From contig NC_060964.1 of assembly GCF_910589235.1 (NCBI RefSeq), forward strand, positions 944,071-1,008,070: 64,000 nucleotides of DNA. The letters run 5' to 3'. Origin of the DNA: Vespa crabro (taxonomy: Eukaryota > Arthropoda > Insecta > Hymenoptera > Vespidae). Position 1 is the stretch's first letter; each line of letters starts with the position of its first letter. Shown one piece after another: positions 22,081-34,857 of the stretch. The notes under the pieces are model-generated. The model was not told the DNA's origin. It saw only the letters and a list, made by a program, of their open reading frames with translations, and searched no databases. A program made the position numbers and the translations under genes.

Positions 22081-23275
22081 AAAAAAAATGTATAATTATC
22101 GCTAGTAATATTATTATCTCTAATAACATAATAAATGTGCCATCTTTTCCATAATCATTAGCGTTAAATGACTTTTTTCGATTACTCCGCGACCACCCCA
22201 TATATTAACCTTCTTTCTCAAAGACGAAAATTTACAGTTTCATGTAATATACGTGTACAACATTTAACACTTGCGTACAGCGATCTTTTTTCTTTTTTTT
22301 TTTCTTTTTTTTTTTTTCTTTCTCATTCGTAAGTTTTCAGTTATATATTTGTTGTAATACTCTCAGTATTAGGTAATATTAACGCCGACACGAGATTATT
22401 CCATTTTTATTAATCGTTTTCTTTTCTCTCGCAATACGCATATTTCGTTTTAAGTTTTTCGTTACACGTCATTCTTTATAAGCACTATTATATAAATTTA
22501 GATTATAGGATAGTTGTAACGTAATCTTTTATATTATCAAAGGAAAGGATACAATGTGATCATATCCGCATATTGATCGAACGTTTTTCGAATCTTTAAG
22601 TTGTCGATAATTTTTCGAAAAGAGGACACTAAGGAGGAATGATTCTTTATTTAATCGTCTGATCATACCTTCTCAGCTTAAATATACTTTTATGTTGCAA
22701 GGTGTTTACGAAGAAAAAAAACAAAAGATAAGAAACGAAATGTATACAACGACCAAAAATGAAATTCGTTTTTAATTTATCGTATCCATATTTATAATGT
22801 AATCATTGGTTTAAGTGTTTTACATTGATCGTACACTTTCTTTTTCTTTCTATTTTTATTTCTTTCTCATTTTTTTTTTACTTTTCTCTCTCAAAATAGA
22901 TGAGAAGGAAATATGAAGTATTGAAGAGCTTATGGGTAATTAATTTTTTTTTCTATCCTTTTTGGTTCTTATAAATATTGAAAATACGCAGATATAATTT
23001 ATCGACATAATGTCAATTTTATTATTAACAATTAATCATACAAAGTGTTGTTATAACATTTTACACCGTACTTAGTTTCATTGATAACTATCGTAGATTT
23101 AATGTTATAATGATTTCACAAATGGATGTTTTATTTTAGTAAATCGTCTTGAACGATATGTGAGAGTCAATTCGGTTGCACATTGAGATAATCCAAAATG
23201 TGCAAATAATATCATATCATAATATTCAAAATGTGTAAAATATAATTTTGAAAAAAAAGAAGAAAGAAAAGACAT

Positions 23276-23281
23276 TTTATT
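23276..23281 (-). terminator. Polyadenylation signal AATAAA for the ABCG gene
   Basis: AATAAA on the minus strand lies 24 nt beyond the stop codon of the ABCG ORF. This would give a very short 3' UTR. Use is inferred. Confidence 0.5.
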
Positions 23282-23305
23282 GTTTAGACTGACAAATTAT
23301 TTGTT

Positions 23306-25123
23306 TTAAATTATCAATAAATTTCGTTTCAACATGTAATAAGCGATGATACGATAAAAAATAAAATTGATAATTAGAATGATAACGTCGAACCAATATT
23401 TAGTATTGGTCATTCCCAGTTCTATAAGTATCGTTTGAGGTATACGAAAATGACAATATGTAAAATCGGGACAATTAAGATTCTCACGATTGAATCCGTA
23501 TAACGATTGTATCGAACCCTCTAGAGCGTATCTCATGTAATTCAAGTAGCTAAAGTAATAGAGATATTGTGGCATGTGATTGAAAAAAATGAAGAAACCC
23601 GCGAACATTATGGACATTGAAAAAATAATGACACTTATAAAGGTACCGTTCACGGGATTGAACATAGTACCAATAATAAGTCCGAAGCTATCAGCGATGT
23701 GCATTGTTAGGGTAAAGATCCCAAAGAGCATGAAGAATCTATTCCAATCGAGCGGTTGACTACTGAGAAAATATGAAATGGAACAATAAATAAAAGACAA
23801 TAATATTTGAAGAGGTATATTAGCTATTAGCAAAGCGATATAGTAAGTTCTTAGTTGATACCAATTATTAAATCTTTCTTTTTTCAGTATCGCCATCTCC
23901 AATGGGAATTTCAATACGGCCGGCATCATACTGGTGTAACAAAGATAAATTAAACTGATCATAATGTAACTAATATTGCTGATGGTTTTGTTACTATCGT
24001 TACCGGAATTTTCAAAAAATAAACCGAAAAAGAGACCTACGGAAAAGTGAATTAACATCTTGAGGTAACTTAATGTCCAATCTCTGTAGAATTGTATGAA
24101 GCAGCGATTGAGTAAAATCCAAAATCTCGTAAATTCGGAGGGTGTGTTTATCAGAACGGTTATTTTCTTATCTTCATTGTAATTTTTAACGCCATTGTTA
24201 TCGATTATCGATTGATTTGTCGATGTCTTTGATTGCCAGGCTATTTTGTTACTCTCGATCGCTGCTACGAGCTGATCGTTGAAATTTCCGTATTCTTTGC
24301 TAACGATCTCCAACATATAATCTGCTGGATTATGATATTTTGGACAGTATAGACCTAAATCGGCAAAATAATTGATTGTGTTTTTAGCCGCTCCCTCGTA
24401 CATGCAAAGTCCATCAGCTAACAAATAAACATGATCGAACATTTTGTAAATAGCAGCGCTAGGCTGATGGATTGTGCAAATTATCGTTCTACCGCCTCTC
24501 GCTAGCTTCTGAAGCATTGTTATGCATTGAAGACAGGAAGAGGAATCCAAACCGGTTGTAGGCTCATCTAAAAACATCACAGGAGGATTATCGATAAGTT
24601 CCAACGCAATGCTTAATCTCTTTTTTTGTCCGCCGCTTAATTTATTCGTACGTGTGTTTTTGGTCTGTATTAAATCCAAGGTATCTAAAATATCGTCGAT
24701 CAAAATTTGTTTAGCTTTTTTATTCAGACTATTACCCAACTTTAAATTGGCCGATATCATCATCGCTTCGTTCACTGTAAAAAAATTAGGAAGCTGATCT
24801 TCCTGTAATATGTAACAGGAATGTTTTTTATATTCGTTCCAGGACTCCTTATTTCCTTTATTATTGAAGTAATTTATATTGCCTTTCAGGCTCTTATCTC
24901 GTTTAAATCCTGTCAATATATTCAACAATGTCGACTTGCCAGCTCCTGATGGACCCATGATAGCTGTCATGTTACCAGATTTGAATAAACCATTGATACC
25001 TTTGAGAATTTGCTTTTTTAAACCGCTAAATCCATCTTGAACTTCGTATACCACATCGACAAACTGGATGTCTATCGATTTTGATTTCGACAGATTTAAC
25101 AACACTGAACGATTATTATACAT
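23306..25123 (-). CDS. ABCG1/ABCG4-type half-transporter, intronless, 605 aa
   Basis: ATP-binding cassette subfamily G half-transporter, expected to dimerise and export lipids, sterols or other hydrophobic molecules across a membrane. The order is NBD then TMD, as in all ABCG proteins. Visible motifs are Walker A GPSGAGKST (57-65), Q-loop LQED (106-109), signature LSGGQKKRL (162-170), Walker B VMFLDE (182-187), H-loop TIHQP (His219) and the ABCG motif NPADYMLE (265-272). About six hydrophobic segments follow (roughly 354-372, 384-402, 425-452, 463-486, 495-515 and 578-597), with Cys551 and Cys557 in the last outer loop. Length is normal for the family (about 600-680). NTRTNKLSGGQ, ELIDNPPVMF and GGRTIICTIHQPSA place it near ABCG1/ABCG4. 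The start has A at -3 (tttaaaaATG). The whole ORF is in one exon, which is unusual. Substrate unknown. Confidence 0.95.
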   Translation of the reverse strand: MYNNRSVLLNLSKSKSIDIQFVDVVYEVQDGFSGLKKQILKGINGLFKSGNMTAIMGPSGAGKSTLLNILTGFKRDKSLKGNINYFNNKGNKESWNEYKKHSCYILQEDQLPNFFTVNEAMMISANLKLGNSLNKKAKQILIDDILDTLDLIQTKNTRTNKLSGGQKKRLSIALELIDNPPVMFLDEPTTGLDSSSCLQCITMLQKLARGGRTIICTIHQPSAAIYKMFDHVYLLADGLCMYEGAAKNTINYFADLGLYCPKYHNPADYMLEIVSKEYGNFNDQLVAAIESNKIAWQSKTSTNQSIIDNNGVKNYNEDKKITVLINTPSEFTRFWILLNRCFIQFYRDWTLSYLKMLIHFSVGLFFGLFFENSGNDSNKTISNISYIMISLIYLCYTSMMPAVLKFPLEMAILKKERFNNWYQLRTYYIALLIANIPLQILLSFIYCSISYFLSSQPLDWNRFFMLFGIFTLTMHIADSFGLIIGTMFNPVNGTFISVIIFSMSIMFAGFFIFFNHMPQYLYYFSYLNYMRYALEGSIQSLYGFNRENLNCPDFTYCHFRIPQTILIELGMTNTKYWFDVIILIINFIFYRIIAYYMLKRNLLII

Positions 25124-27446
25124 TTTTAAACGCCCGTTTTTTCCTTTCTTTCTTTGCTTTTTCTTCTCTGTTCTTCCTTCGATTATTTAATAAAGTGTTT
25201 TACACTCATTGATTTTTTAGGTGTAAACGTTATTTTTTTTTTTTTTTAAGATTTATTAAAGAATATCTCTTTTACTTCGATTTTCTTGCATTTTATATAT
25301 TTTGCTTCGAAGTGAATGGATACATTTATATATATTGTTTCTTATGACGTATTATGATTTATATATCAGTAAATAAAATATCAATTACATTTGCAATTCA
25401 ATTACATTGAATTAATGATTATTAATGTCTCTTGCTAATAATATTTTTTTTTTTATCATTAACCTTGGCGTTTTATATTTTCTTTATATTTCTTTTTTAT
25501 TTTTGCTTTACATTGACTTAATCAAATATTTAATCACTTTTATCTCTCTTATAATTTACGTTCTTTCTAATCCTTATTCAAATGCACGTCGTTTGTTTTT
25601 TTTTTTTGAAATTTCACATTCTCATTGTCTGTCGATCACCTGCAAAACACGGTATTATTAATTCTCGGGAATCATAAACAATCGAGAAAAAGAAAAATTA
25701 AAAATGATAAATTAAAAATTATTTCTATGATAGACAATTATTAATATAAAAAAGAAAAGAAAAAGATAGTTGCGTAACGATTAATATTAGATTTGAGCTA
25801 AGAAAAAATAAAAGTTTGTATCTATCTATTTATTCATTTATATGAATTTGCATGTGATTGCAGTGAAAAAATATAATATTAAAAAGTGTACAATTATTGA
25901 AATATTTATCGAAAAGTTTAAATCGACTGTTTCGATTCACCATGAGGACATTTACATATGCGGAGCATACTTTCGATGTACGTCACATCGATTATATCTA
26001 TAATTTTCATGTGTAAGTACGTATATAGGCATATGTCTAGTTACATATACATACATATGATCTAACAGAAACCTAGAAATTTTGTAATAGTCTTGATATT
26101 ACAAACATGTATTATGATTTCGCTAGCGTTTAAATTTATTAGCGAGGTTATCAAAGAAAAAAATTTTGTAATTTTAATTAAGTTCAGACTGGTTTTATTA
26201 TGACTTTGATTAGAATGTCTGTGTACTGTTTGCATTAAAGAGATTGCCTTTTTATCGTTAGAAGCAAAAAAAAATAAGAAAATGAAAAAATCGTTTGTTA
26301 TTCGTAGTTTACGGTTTTTTTAATCGATAATTATATGATGTAAGAAGTATTTATTATTCGAAATATTTTTTCTATATCCTTTATACGTTACGAAAGAAAT
26401 TATTTTCAGTTTGCAATGTCTCTGAATTGAATTCCTCCAAAAGAATGAGTAGAAAATTTTTATTATATTATAAAAATAATTAATTATATTCATGATTAAT
26501 TATATTCATAATATTTAAAAAATAATACATTCTTAAGTGTCTATTATAATAAATTTGAAAATAAATAATGCTGACATTTTTATTATTTAATATTTAAATA
26601 AGCAACACTGTATTTAGATGATATTTGTTAATGGAAAATTGCAGCATTACTTATAAAATAATATATTCATTAGATATTTGTTTATGAAAATGTTTGTTTT
26701 CCGCAATGGGATAAAAAATAAATAAATAAATAAATAAATAAATGTAACGAAAAATAATTTCATTGATTGTTTAATCCTCATGGATCTATCTTCGATTTTT
26801 TTGATAAGAAATTATGAATAATCAAAATAGTAATGTGATTTGTTGTCGATGATGGCGTTTTACAATTCTGAAAGTAAAACGTGGAAGCTGGTATATAATA
26901 GAACACAATTGCTTGCTAGAATTCATTGTTTTCATCATTTTCATTATCTTTATGAGTACGTCTAGTGATTAAATAAAAACTGTTATGAGGGTCGTCGCAC
27001 GGATAATATATGTATATATAAACTATATATTATTATTAGTCTTCAATTTCGCATTAATCTTTTTGCTAGATAAATTAAAAATTTTGTTAGATAAATTTTA
27101 ATGTATTTATCTATTTATTTTACGATTCGCGGAATCGTAGCGTTCTTACGATTATCAAAACGTCATAGTTTCCTACTTTTTCATATCATTTTTTCTTTCC
27201 TTTCTTATCATCACGTACTGCTCATATTACTCACGTTCCTTTTTTTATCATATTAATAAGATTAATAATTCATGTTATAATACCATTTAACCATACAATT
27301 TCTCTGATCAAAATGTTTTATTTTTCAAAATATACGACCAATTTAATAAAAAAATTCATCGATTTAATTTCTTTTGTTTTTCTTTTTTTTTAATCTTTAT
27401 CAGATTGTAGTACGATGAATATGATTCGTATTATCAACTTCTCGTT

Positions 27447-27594
27447 GTTAAATAAATTTTTTTTCATAATTTTTAGATCATTGCTACTGAATAAATAAAT
27501 TTTTTAAATAAATTTACTTTCATAATTTTTAGTTATATAAATTTTAGTTAAATAAATTTTTTTTCATAATTTTTAGATCATTGCTACTGAATAA
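27447..27594. repeat. Two exact 48-bp direct repeats spaced 100 bp apart
   Basis: A 48-bp stretch beginning gttaaataaa at 27447 and ending ctgaataa recurs identically at 27547. A partial third copy (aaataaatttactttcataa) lies between them. Confidence 0.92.
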
Positions 27595-27613
27595 TAAATA
27601 AATTACATTTTTA

Positions 27614-27662
27614 AAAGTCATATATTAATGTAATACATTAATTATTAAATATATGACTTTTA
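27614..27662. repeat. Palindrome next to the duplicated block
   Basis: AAAAGTCATATATTAAT pairs with ATTAAATATATGACTTTT with small mismatches, around an AT-rich loop. Confidence 0.8.
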
Positions 27663-30600
27663 TATCATATCTTTAATAATATATTTTATAATATTTTCTT
27701 GTTTGTATATATTTTTATGATCAAATTTAAAAAGAGACATAAAAAAAGAAAAAACAGAAAAATGTTTAGGCGTTTTTCTAATTTTTCTATTTTTTCATTG
27801 ATGGAATTAATTTGGTTTTTGTGCAGGGCACATATTTTGCAATATATTCAATCTTTTTAAGATTAGGACAATTCTTATTCTTTCAATGTCAGTTATATCA
27901 GGCATTAACAATATATATTTTGATATATCTTTTTTATTAATCATATGTTGTTTTGATCTAATGAAACTTTATTTTCGAATTTTTCTACACGATTATAATT
28001 GCAAAAGAAGGATTCAAAGGAATTCTTGGAATACGAGAAAAAAACTCGTAAAACTAGTTTCTGATCCAACTATTTTTTTTTTTTTAACGGAACCGATCCA
28101 AGTTCAAAATTTCAAAAAATGCTCAAAATTTCGTTTCAGTATCATTTATAACTTCAACAATTTAGTTTAGTATATCATTGATATGTATAGTCATAATAAA
28201 ACATTGTGGGAAATAACATTTAACATATATTTTTATTTTCTATATATAAGGTCTAATAAAATTATTCAAGTGGTTTAATTTGTCACATCAAAATAAATTT
28301 GCAACAAAACTGATACTTAAAATCGTGTTTATAAAATGTACACGTAATGATATAGAATGAATTTGAACGATTATAAATATTGTTTAACATATTAACAGAA
28401 ACCTTTAAAGTATATAAAATATTTTATGATATTAATAATTTCATTGCTATCAACATTTTATTGATAGCAAACATTTTATTGATATTAATAATCCTTTTTT
28501 ATGTAGTGATACATTACGAAAAATTTTTTTTCTTTACATTCCAATGTAATTTAACTAAGAAAATCTTATTTTGCTCACATTACAATTATTTATTTTGAGG
28601 TTTTAGAATATCTGTAAAAAACAATACTAATAAATCAATTTTGTTTCCTCTTAATGAATCTCGTTACAAAAAAGATAATTTTTTGAATAAGCTCCTCTAT
28701 AATATTTATTTGAAAAAGAATATATTTAATGAACTAGCACGTCATAGTTCTAATTCTCTGTTTCTTATAATTTTTAATTGTATGATATTTCTCTGAACTG
28801 TGCTTGAAACTTTGACATAATACTAACAAACGACGTGATTTGCAAATGTCTTACATTTTTATGTTGGTCAACAATTACCTTGAAAAGCAAGTCATCTCAG
28901 AGCAACTGATTCAAAGTTATTATTATTGTTATCGTATATCAAATGTTATTTTATACGCGTTCCTCATGTGCTCAAGGACTAGAATGAAAAATAAAAGATT
29001 AGCTATTTTATACGAAAAAGAAATTCTTGAATGTCGCGTTATTTCGAAGTTTCCTAAAAAAATAAAAAGAAAAGAACTTTTCAACGTAAATGACGTAAAG
29101 CAAACTTTTGTTTTACTAGTTCGTTAATTTTATCATTAAAAGTTCGAAAAAACTTTAATAATGATCATTGAAGCGTAAAATATTTTTGAAAAATGATCAT
29201 CATGCTTTTAAAGAAATTTTATTGCAAGACAATAATTTGTAGTTAATGAAGATCATCGGTATTTCTTTATATTTGTTCTCTCTATGTTGGAGACATTAAA
29301 TTGTTTTAACCTTGAACTTCAAAGAGCACTTCAAGAACTTGTTCGAGTTGATCTTCCAGTTAACCTTGAGAATCAGTATTGAAACTGAATATGGAAGAGA
29401 GAAAGGAAATGAGACAAAAAAATAAATATATGTGAATTAAGATAAATATTTTTTAGAAGATAAATTTGATATTTCATGATTGAAATCATTAATTGAAATT
29501 TGACCTTAACCTGAATTAAAATCAGACGTAAAAAGTGAAAGAAAGAAAAGAAGGAGAAGAAAAAAGAAGAAAAAAAAACAAATTTTACGACCTTGTCTTC
29601 ATTAAAGAAGGAATTTAAAAGAGAAAGTGAAAAAGGATCACCACCATTGGTTGGTCACAAATCATTGGATTTAGTTTATTGGAAAAAAAAACAAAACGCT
29701 GTTTTAATAGTTCGTTCTGTTTTATTTCGAAAGAAATTTAAATTTATCTTGTAGATAAAATATTTTTAAGCAGTAAAGTATTTGATAACATATTTAAGGA
29801 TGATTTAAATAAAAAGAAAATAAGGCATATTAATTTGATATTATTCTTAACGTTAACAAATTTCTCATTTATATTTTCTTTTTTCCTTCTTCCATTCATA
29901 TTCAGATATAAAATGATAATTATTGAGTCATTATAGTTAATAGTAGTTTATAACGAAAAAAATAATTACTTTAGAATATTTTGAACATTCGAAAATCAAT
30001 ATATATTAAAGTTATCTATTTTTCTATAATATTATTGATATATTTTCCAAAAATTATATTCGATTTCATCAGTTTATAATATTTCATTCATGAAATTAAT
30101 ACCTTGGAAAAAATGTATTAAATATACTTTCCTTATTGTAGAAACTGTATCTTTTCATTCACTGATGAGTATAATATCAAAATAATAACTCATGACTTTG
30201 TATATATCATAAAACATTCTTTATCAAAGACTGATCTTTTTTTTTAATATTAAATAATTCAATGTTAAATAATTTGTTATGTAACGAGATTAATTTTAAT
30301 GATGAAATGAGCGGATTATTTTAACAAAAAAAAGAAAAAAAGAAAAGAAAGGAGAAGAAATTAAATAAATGTGGTATTATTATGAAGATGATGATAAGAT
30401 AGAATTTTGTATCAATCGATGAAATCGATGAACTCATAAATTTTTGTTACAATCGAAAGTCATATTATATATTATTCAATACTTTAATAAATAAATAATA
30501 AATAAATAATATTCATTATTTATATAAATAATAAAAATTAAATTTAATAAATAATAAATAAATAATAAGAATTTAATAAATATATAAGAAATTAATTAAA

Positions 30601-31039
30601 TAATGTATAGAATTAGATGATGTAAAGAAACATCACAAAGATGTAAATATATCAGATGTATTATTGATATTATTGTTTGATGTCAATAGCAACAAGTACA
30701 TATATATACACACAAATAAGTTAATTAATACCTTAAAAACATGTTTATTACTTTTTTATTTAAATGAATGTTATTTGAAATTATTGGAAAAAAGTTGGTT
30801 ATTGCAATTAAAATTGAAGTTGACCATCAAATCTCTTACCCGCCTTATTTATAAAGGAGTTATATATAACATATGATATCTTTTTTGATACCATGTAATC
30901 TTTACTTACTTGAAAAAAATTATTCGAGAGTATACGTTAGTTTCTTTCCTTTGTAAATACACACAAAAGTACAGGAAAAAAGAATATAGAGAAAAAAGAG
31001 AAACAATGAAATAAATAAAAAGCAATAAATATGTATGAA

Positions 31040-31180
31040 CATATATGTATAGAGAGAGAAAGAGAAAGAAAGAGAGACAAAGAGAGATAAAGAGAAAGAG
31101 AAAGAAAGAGAAAGCAAGAGAGAGAAAAAGAAACAGAAAGAGAAAGAAAGAGGAAGAAAGAGAAAGAGAGAGGAGGAGAG
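31040..31180. repeat. (GA)n / (GAAA)n purine tract
   Basis: About 140 bp of GAGA and GAAA repeats, which yields spurious Ser/Leu/Phe ORFs on the opposite strand. Confidence 0.93.
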
Positions 31181-31199
31181 AAAGAATTAATTAAACTTA

Positions 31200-31430
31200 A
31201 ATTCAAGAATTGCCACTACAAAAGATGAATGTCGATCACTCACGAGCGCGATAGAGATTCCTTGAGAATCGAGTGTGTACTCACGCGGTTCTCGGCGAAG
31301 ACAAGCGAGCGAATGTCTGCGTACATTCGACGAACTCTGTTTCTTCCTGTGAAAAATCGGACGAAAGACACGACCGTTCGCGAGTATTTACGAACAAGCT
31401 AGCTCCCCCCAGTCGACGAAGCCTTCTACG
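31200..31430. promoter_or_regulatory. CpG-rich block, candidate promoter or 5' UTR (possibly of the minus-strand ABCG gene)
   Basis: About 230 bp is clearly richer in GC and CpG than the surrounding AT-rich DNA, with no ORF. On the minus strand it has two good splice-donor matches, CGC|GTGAGTAC and CTC|GTGAGTG. It could therefore be a non-coding first exon 6 kb upstream of the ABCG ATG. No clear matching acceptor was found near 25,123. Low certainty. Confidence 0.3.
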
Positions 31431-31580
31431 TATTCATTGACATTTTCTTTCTATCTTTATTACGACTCTATGTCAATTAAATTTCTGAAAAACATGTTCA
31501 AAAAATATATCTCTTTTTATTTCATTCCGTTTTTTTCTCTTACTTTCGTTTGTTATATTTAATTAATTAGAGGAGGAAGA

Positions 31581-31583
<3 letters not shown>

Positions 31584-31630
<47 letters not shown>
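31584..31630. repeat. (GA)n microsatellite
   Basis: GA run of about 45 bp. Confidence 0.94.
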
Positions 31631-32779
31631 TAAATTTTTAATGAAGTATCTTTTCTTAAACTTTTTAATATCTTAGAGACGACATCCGATTTTTCATTTT
31701 TAACATAATTTAAAAACATTCAATGACATTTTCATTTTATTTATGGAAAACAATTTTTTTTTTTTTTATTTCTTTCGCGTATAACTACATAAATTCCGCA
31801 ATGAAATAAAATAAAATACGTAAGAATATATTAAATTTTAATAGAAATATTTTAATCTTAATACAAAAATTGTATATTTTTCAAGATATATTTCAACTTA
31901 TAAAAGTTAACCGAAAAATTTATAAGATATTATAAAAGTTAAATATTAAAAAGTGCATTTATTTTATATCTTATATCGATAAAAAATCATATTAGATCAA
32001 ATCACGCATAGGAATATTTATTATATATATTCCTTGGCACAATGTATTTATTTTATTAGTATATGTTTATGTATATATTTTTTCTATATGTTTCGTAATC
32101 GTTATACGACAAACGATAGATTATAATACAAAAGATAAAAAATATTCTAAAAAAATGTCTTAATGATAATCATTTGATGTATCTTATTATTTTTAGAAAT
32201 ACCATATCAACTAATCATACAGATTTCTTTCTTTCCTTCTTATCCTTCGTATTACCCATCTTTATCGATAAGCAACAATAATTTCATTTCTTGATGTCGA
32301 TCTTGATCGAACAATTTCCGTCCTAAGAACGGAACACATTGATCCATTTACCCATATATGTATATCTTAGGATGTTCATATCATATGAAAGCAGTTACTA
32401 CACGAAATTTGTTCGACATGAATAATTCGTACACACGAATTTTAATTTAATTTAAATTGTGTTAAACGATTACAAATTCTGACTTATTTGTATAAATTAT
32501 ATCTGTTTGTTTTTAAATTCGAAATAAGAATTTCTATGTGATTAAGGATGATCGATTTATATTTATTTTTATAATTTATTTGTAAGATCTATTTTATCGA
32601 GAAAACTTAAAAGGTCATAAGTTAATTTACTTATCTTTGTTAGTAGCGATAATAAAAGAAATATAATTTACATTTTTAATTTGTCTTTAATTCGATTTAA
32701 GATATTAATAAACAGAAGGAAATGAAATCTTTAGAAGAATGTCAATGACGTCCAAAAATAAATAAAATATATTTATTAG

Positions 32780-34040
32780 TTTTAATAAATTATCTATTAC
32801 CTCGAGGCGGCTATGTTAGTAAACATGTAGATTTATCTATTGTCCATTTATGGCATCAATTTCAGTCGTCTCACAGCTCTTTCAAAATACGTTTCGTTGG
32901 TAACAAAGTCTCTTTTAAAATCTTTTTCTACACCATAGATACACTATAGATAGCCAAAAGAAGCATTTGCGGCATGTTATGTTTCGTTGCTTTAAAAAAG
33001 GTAGTGGTGCAAAGGACACTACAGACGAGATTTGCACCGTTTATGGGAGTGGTACTACGACTATTAGAATCGTCCACAATTGGTTTAAGAAATTTAGAGC
33101 TGGCAATTTTGATTTGAAAGATGAAGACTGCAGCGGCTGCCCAGCAACGACGAATACGGACCTCATCAAGATTATGCTCGCTGAAAATTCGTGATATAGT
33201 GTGTGCGAGATAGGTGGATGCCACTAACATTCCCAGGACAACGGTAGATGATCATTTAATCAAGATGGGATATGTGAATCGGTATGAAGTTTGGATTCCA
33301 CGCCAATTGATGGAGCTTGTGAATCGCGTCTCTACGTGCGATTTGCTTCTTCAGCAACATGAAAGAAATCCTCTTTTAAAGAGGCTTATCACTGGAGACG
33401 AGATTTGGATTTTATTTCAAAATGTGAATCGAAAACGCACTTGGTCTAAGGAAAATCGACCTTCAACTGTTGCGAAGCCAGGATTTCATCCGAAGAAAGT
33501 TCTTTTGTGCATTTGGTGGGATTGGAAAGGTGTAGTGTATTACGAGCTCCTTCCACAAGGTGAAACGATCAATTCTGCAAAATATTGCAATCAACTCGAT
33601 AAATTGAAAGCCGCCATAGCCGAAAAATGGTCAGAATTGGTGAACCGACGAGGTGTCATTTCTCATCAGGACAACGCAAGACCGCATGTTGCGTTGGCCG
33701 TAAGTCAAAAACTCTTATAGTTTGATTGGAACATTCTACCTCATCCTCCGTACTCCCCAGACCTTGCCACATCCTATTATTACTTGTTTCTCTCGTTAAA
33801 AAATTCTCTCCGTAATAAATGTCACAAATCTGAAAGAGAAATAAAAACGTACCTTGATGAATATTTTGCAAGTAAGTCTCAACAATTTTGAAAAGAGAAC
33901 ATAATGAGGCTTCCTGAGAGATGGAAGAAGATAATAGAGCAGAACAGTTCATGTATAACACAGTAAATTAACTAAATCAACAAATATCATCTATTGATTT
34001 CCCATAAAAAAAAAAGAAAAAAACTTATGAGACACCCTAA
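32780..34040 (+). mobile_element. Mariner element remnant, 3' TIR visible
   Basis: The transposase pseudogene is followed by a short 3' UTR and an end CTTATGAGACACCCTAA (34024-34040), followed by TA. That end looks like a mariner terminal inverted repeat. I could not find the matching 5' TIR, so the left limit is estimated from usual mariner length (about 1.3 kb). Confidence 0.65.
32930..33966 (+). pseudogene. Decayed mariner transposase
   Basis: Mariner (Tc1/mariner, D34D) transposase remnant. The N-terminal helix-turn-helix part includes KKHLRHVMFRCFKKG, TDEICTVYGSGTTTIR and FRAGNFDLKDED. There is no ATG at the expected start. After a frameshift near 33195-33214 the frame resumes with PRTTVDDHLIKMGYVNRYEV. 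The catalytic motifs are TGDEIW (first Asp at 33397-33399, present) and HQDNARPH (second Asp at 33670-33672, present). The third Asp, normally in APSD, is Tyr here (ATSYYYLF). There are in-frame stops at 33718-33720 (TAG) and just after QQF near 33890 (TGA), then a typical C-terminus RLPERWKKIIEQN to the stop at 33964-33966. It is inactive. Confidence 0.93.
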
Positions 34041-34814
34041 TATAAGATTATATCATTACTTTATCTTTTATTTATTATATCACTTTAATATTATTAAAGA
34101 ATATATGGATATATTCAGAGTTAGATTTTATACGTGGATCATGGAATTAAATATTATTATTTTTCATGGATTTAATAAGTTATCGACATAAATGAAGACA
34201 TTTATTTTTCTTCTTGTTATTTATTCATTTTCTTTTTTATTACATAACGTAACGATATAAGAAAGAATATTCCAGAAAGGTCGTTCATATGTCCTACTTC
34301 GATATTATCAGCATAATTTATTATTGATTCCATATATGTTTTTTTTTCATTTTTTCAATACAGCAGATAATAAGAAAGATACGTCTAATCACTAGATTAA
34401 ATATGTATAATAATCTGAAGAAATCGATAATAAGTGGTTAACCGTGAAGTCTTTGTATATACGTTTCCTCTTGTTAGTCAGATTGTCTATAATGTTTGTT
34501 ATAATTATATGTTGCTGCATATATCCCTGTGATATTGTATATTTTCTTCAGATAATTTGAATATTACAGTTCAATATTGATCGATACTTACGTTTAAATA
34601 TTTTATCTTTTTTCTTTCTTTTGTTTTCCATTTTTTATATGTTTAACATAATTTTTATGACGTTAATAGATCATTATTTAATATTTTTTTATATTGGAAA
34701 ATAAATTGCCCTCCCTAATTATTCCGATTTTTGTATATTTATTATTGTTATAATAGAAAAAAAAATGCATTTATAATATAAAAATAATATATGTATATGT
34801 ATGTATCAGTGTGA

Positions 34815-34852
34815 TGTGTGTGTGTGTGTGTGTGTGTGTGCGCGTGTGTGTG
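34815..34852. repeat. (TG)n microsatellite abutting mariner end
   Basis: TG/CG dinucleotide run directly before the TIR of the next element. Confidence 0.93.
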
Positions 34853-34857
34853 TATAT

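Larger units (their letters stand above)
25124..31199. other. AT-rich intergenic or 5' intron DNA upstream of the ABCG ORF
   Basis: No coding gene recognised. ORFs at 27886-28170 and 28840-29127 lack an identifiable domain and look like chance reading frames in AT-rich DNA. It contains the 100-bp-spaced duplication and palindrome at 27447-27662. Confidence 0.6.

Noticed and set aside
20749..22201. Ser/Leu- and Arg/Glu-repeat ORFs
   Set aside because: They are translations of GA/CT microsatellites with no domain.
27886..29127. ORFs of 94 and 95 codons in AT-rich DNA
   Set aside because: Composition is dominated by Phe, Ile, Asn, Lys and Tyr, and no domain is visible.
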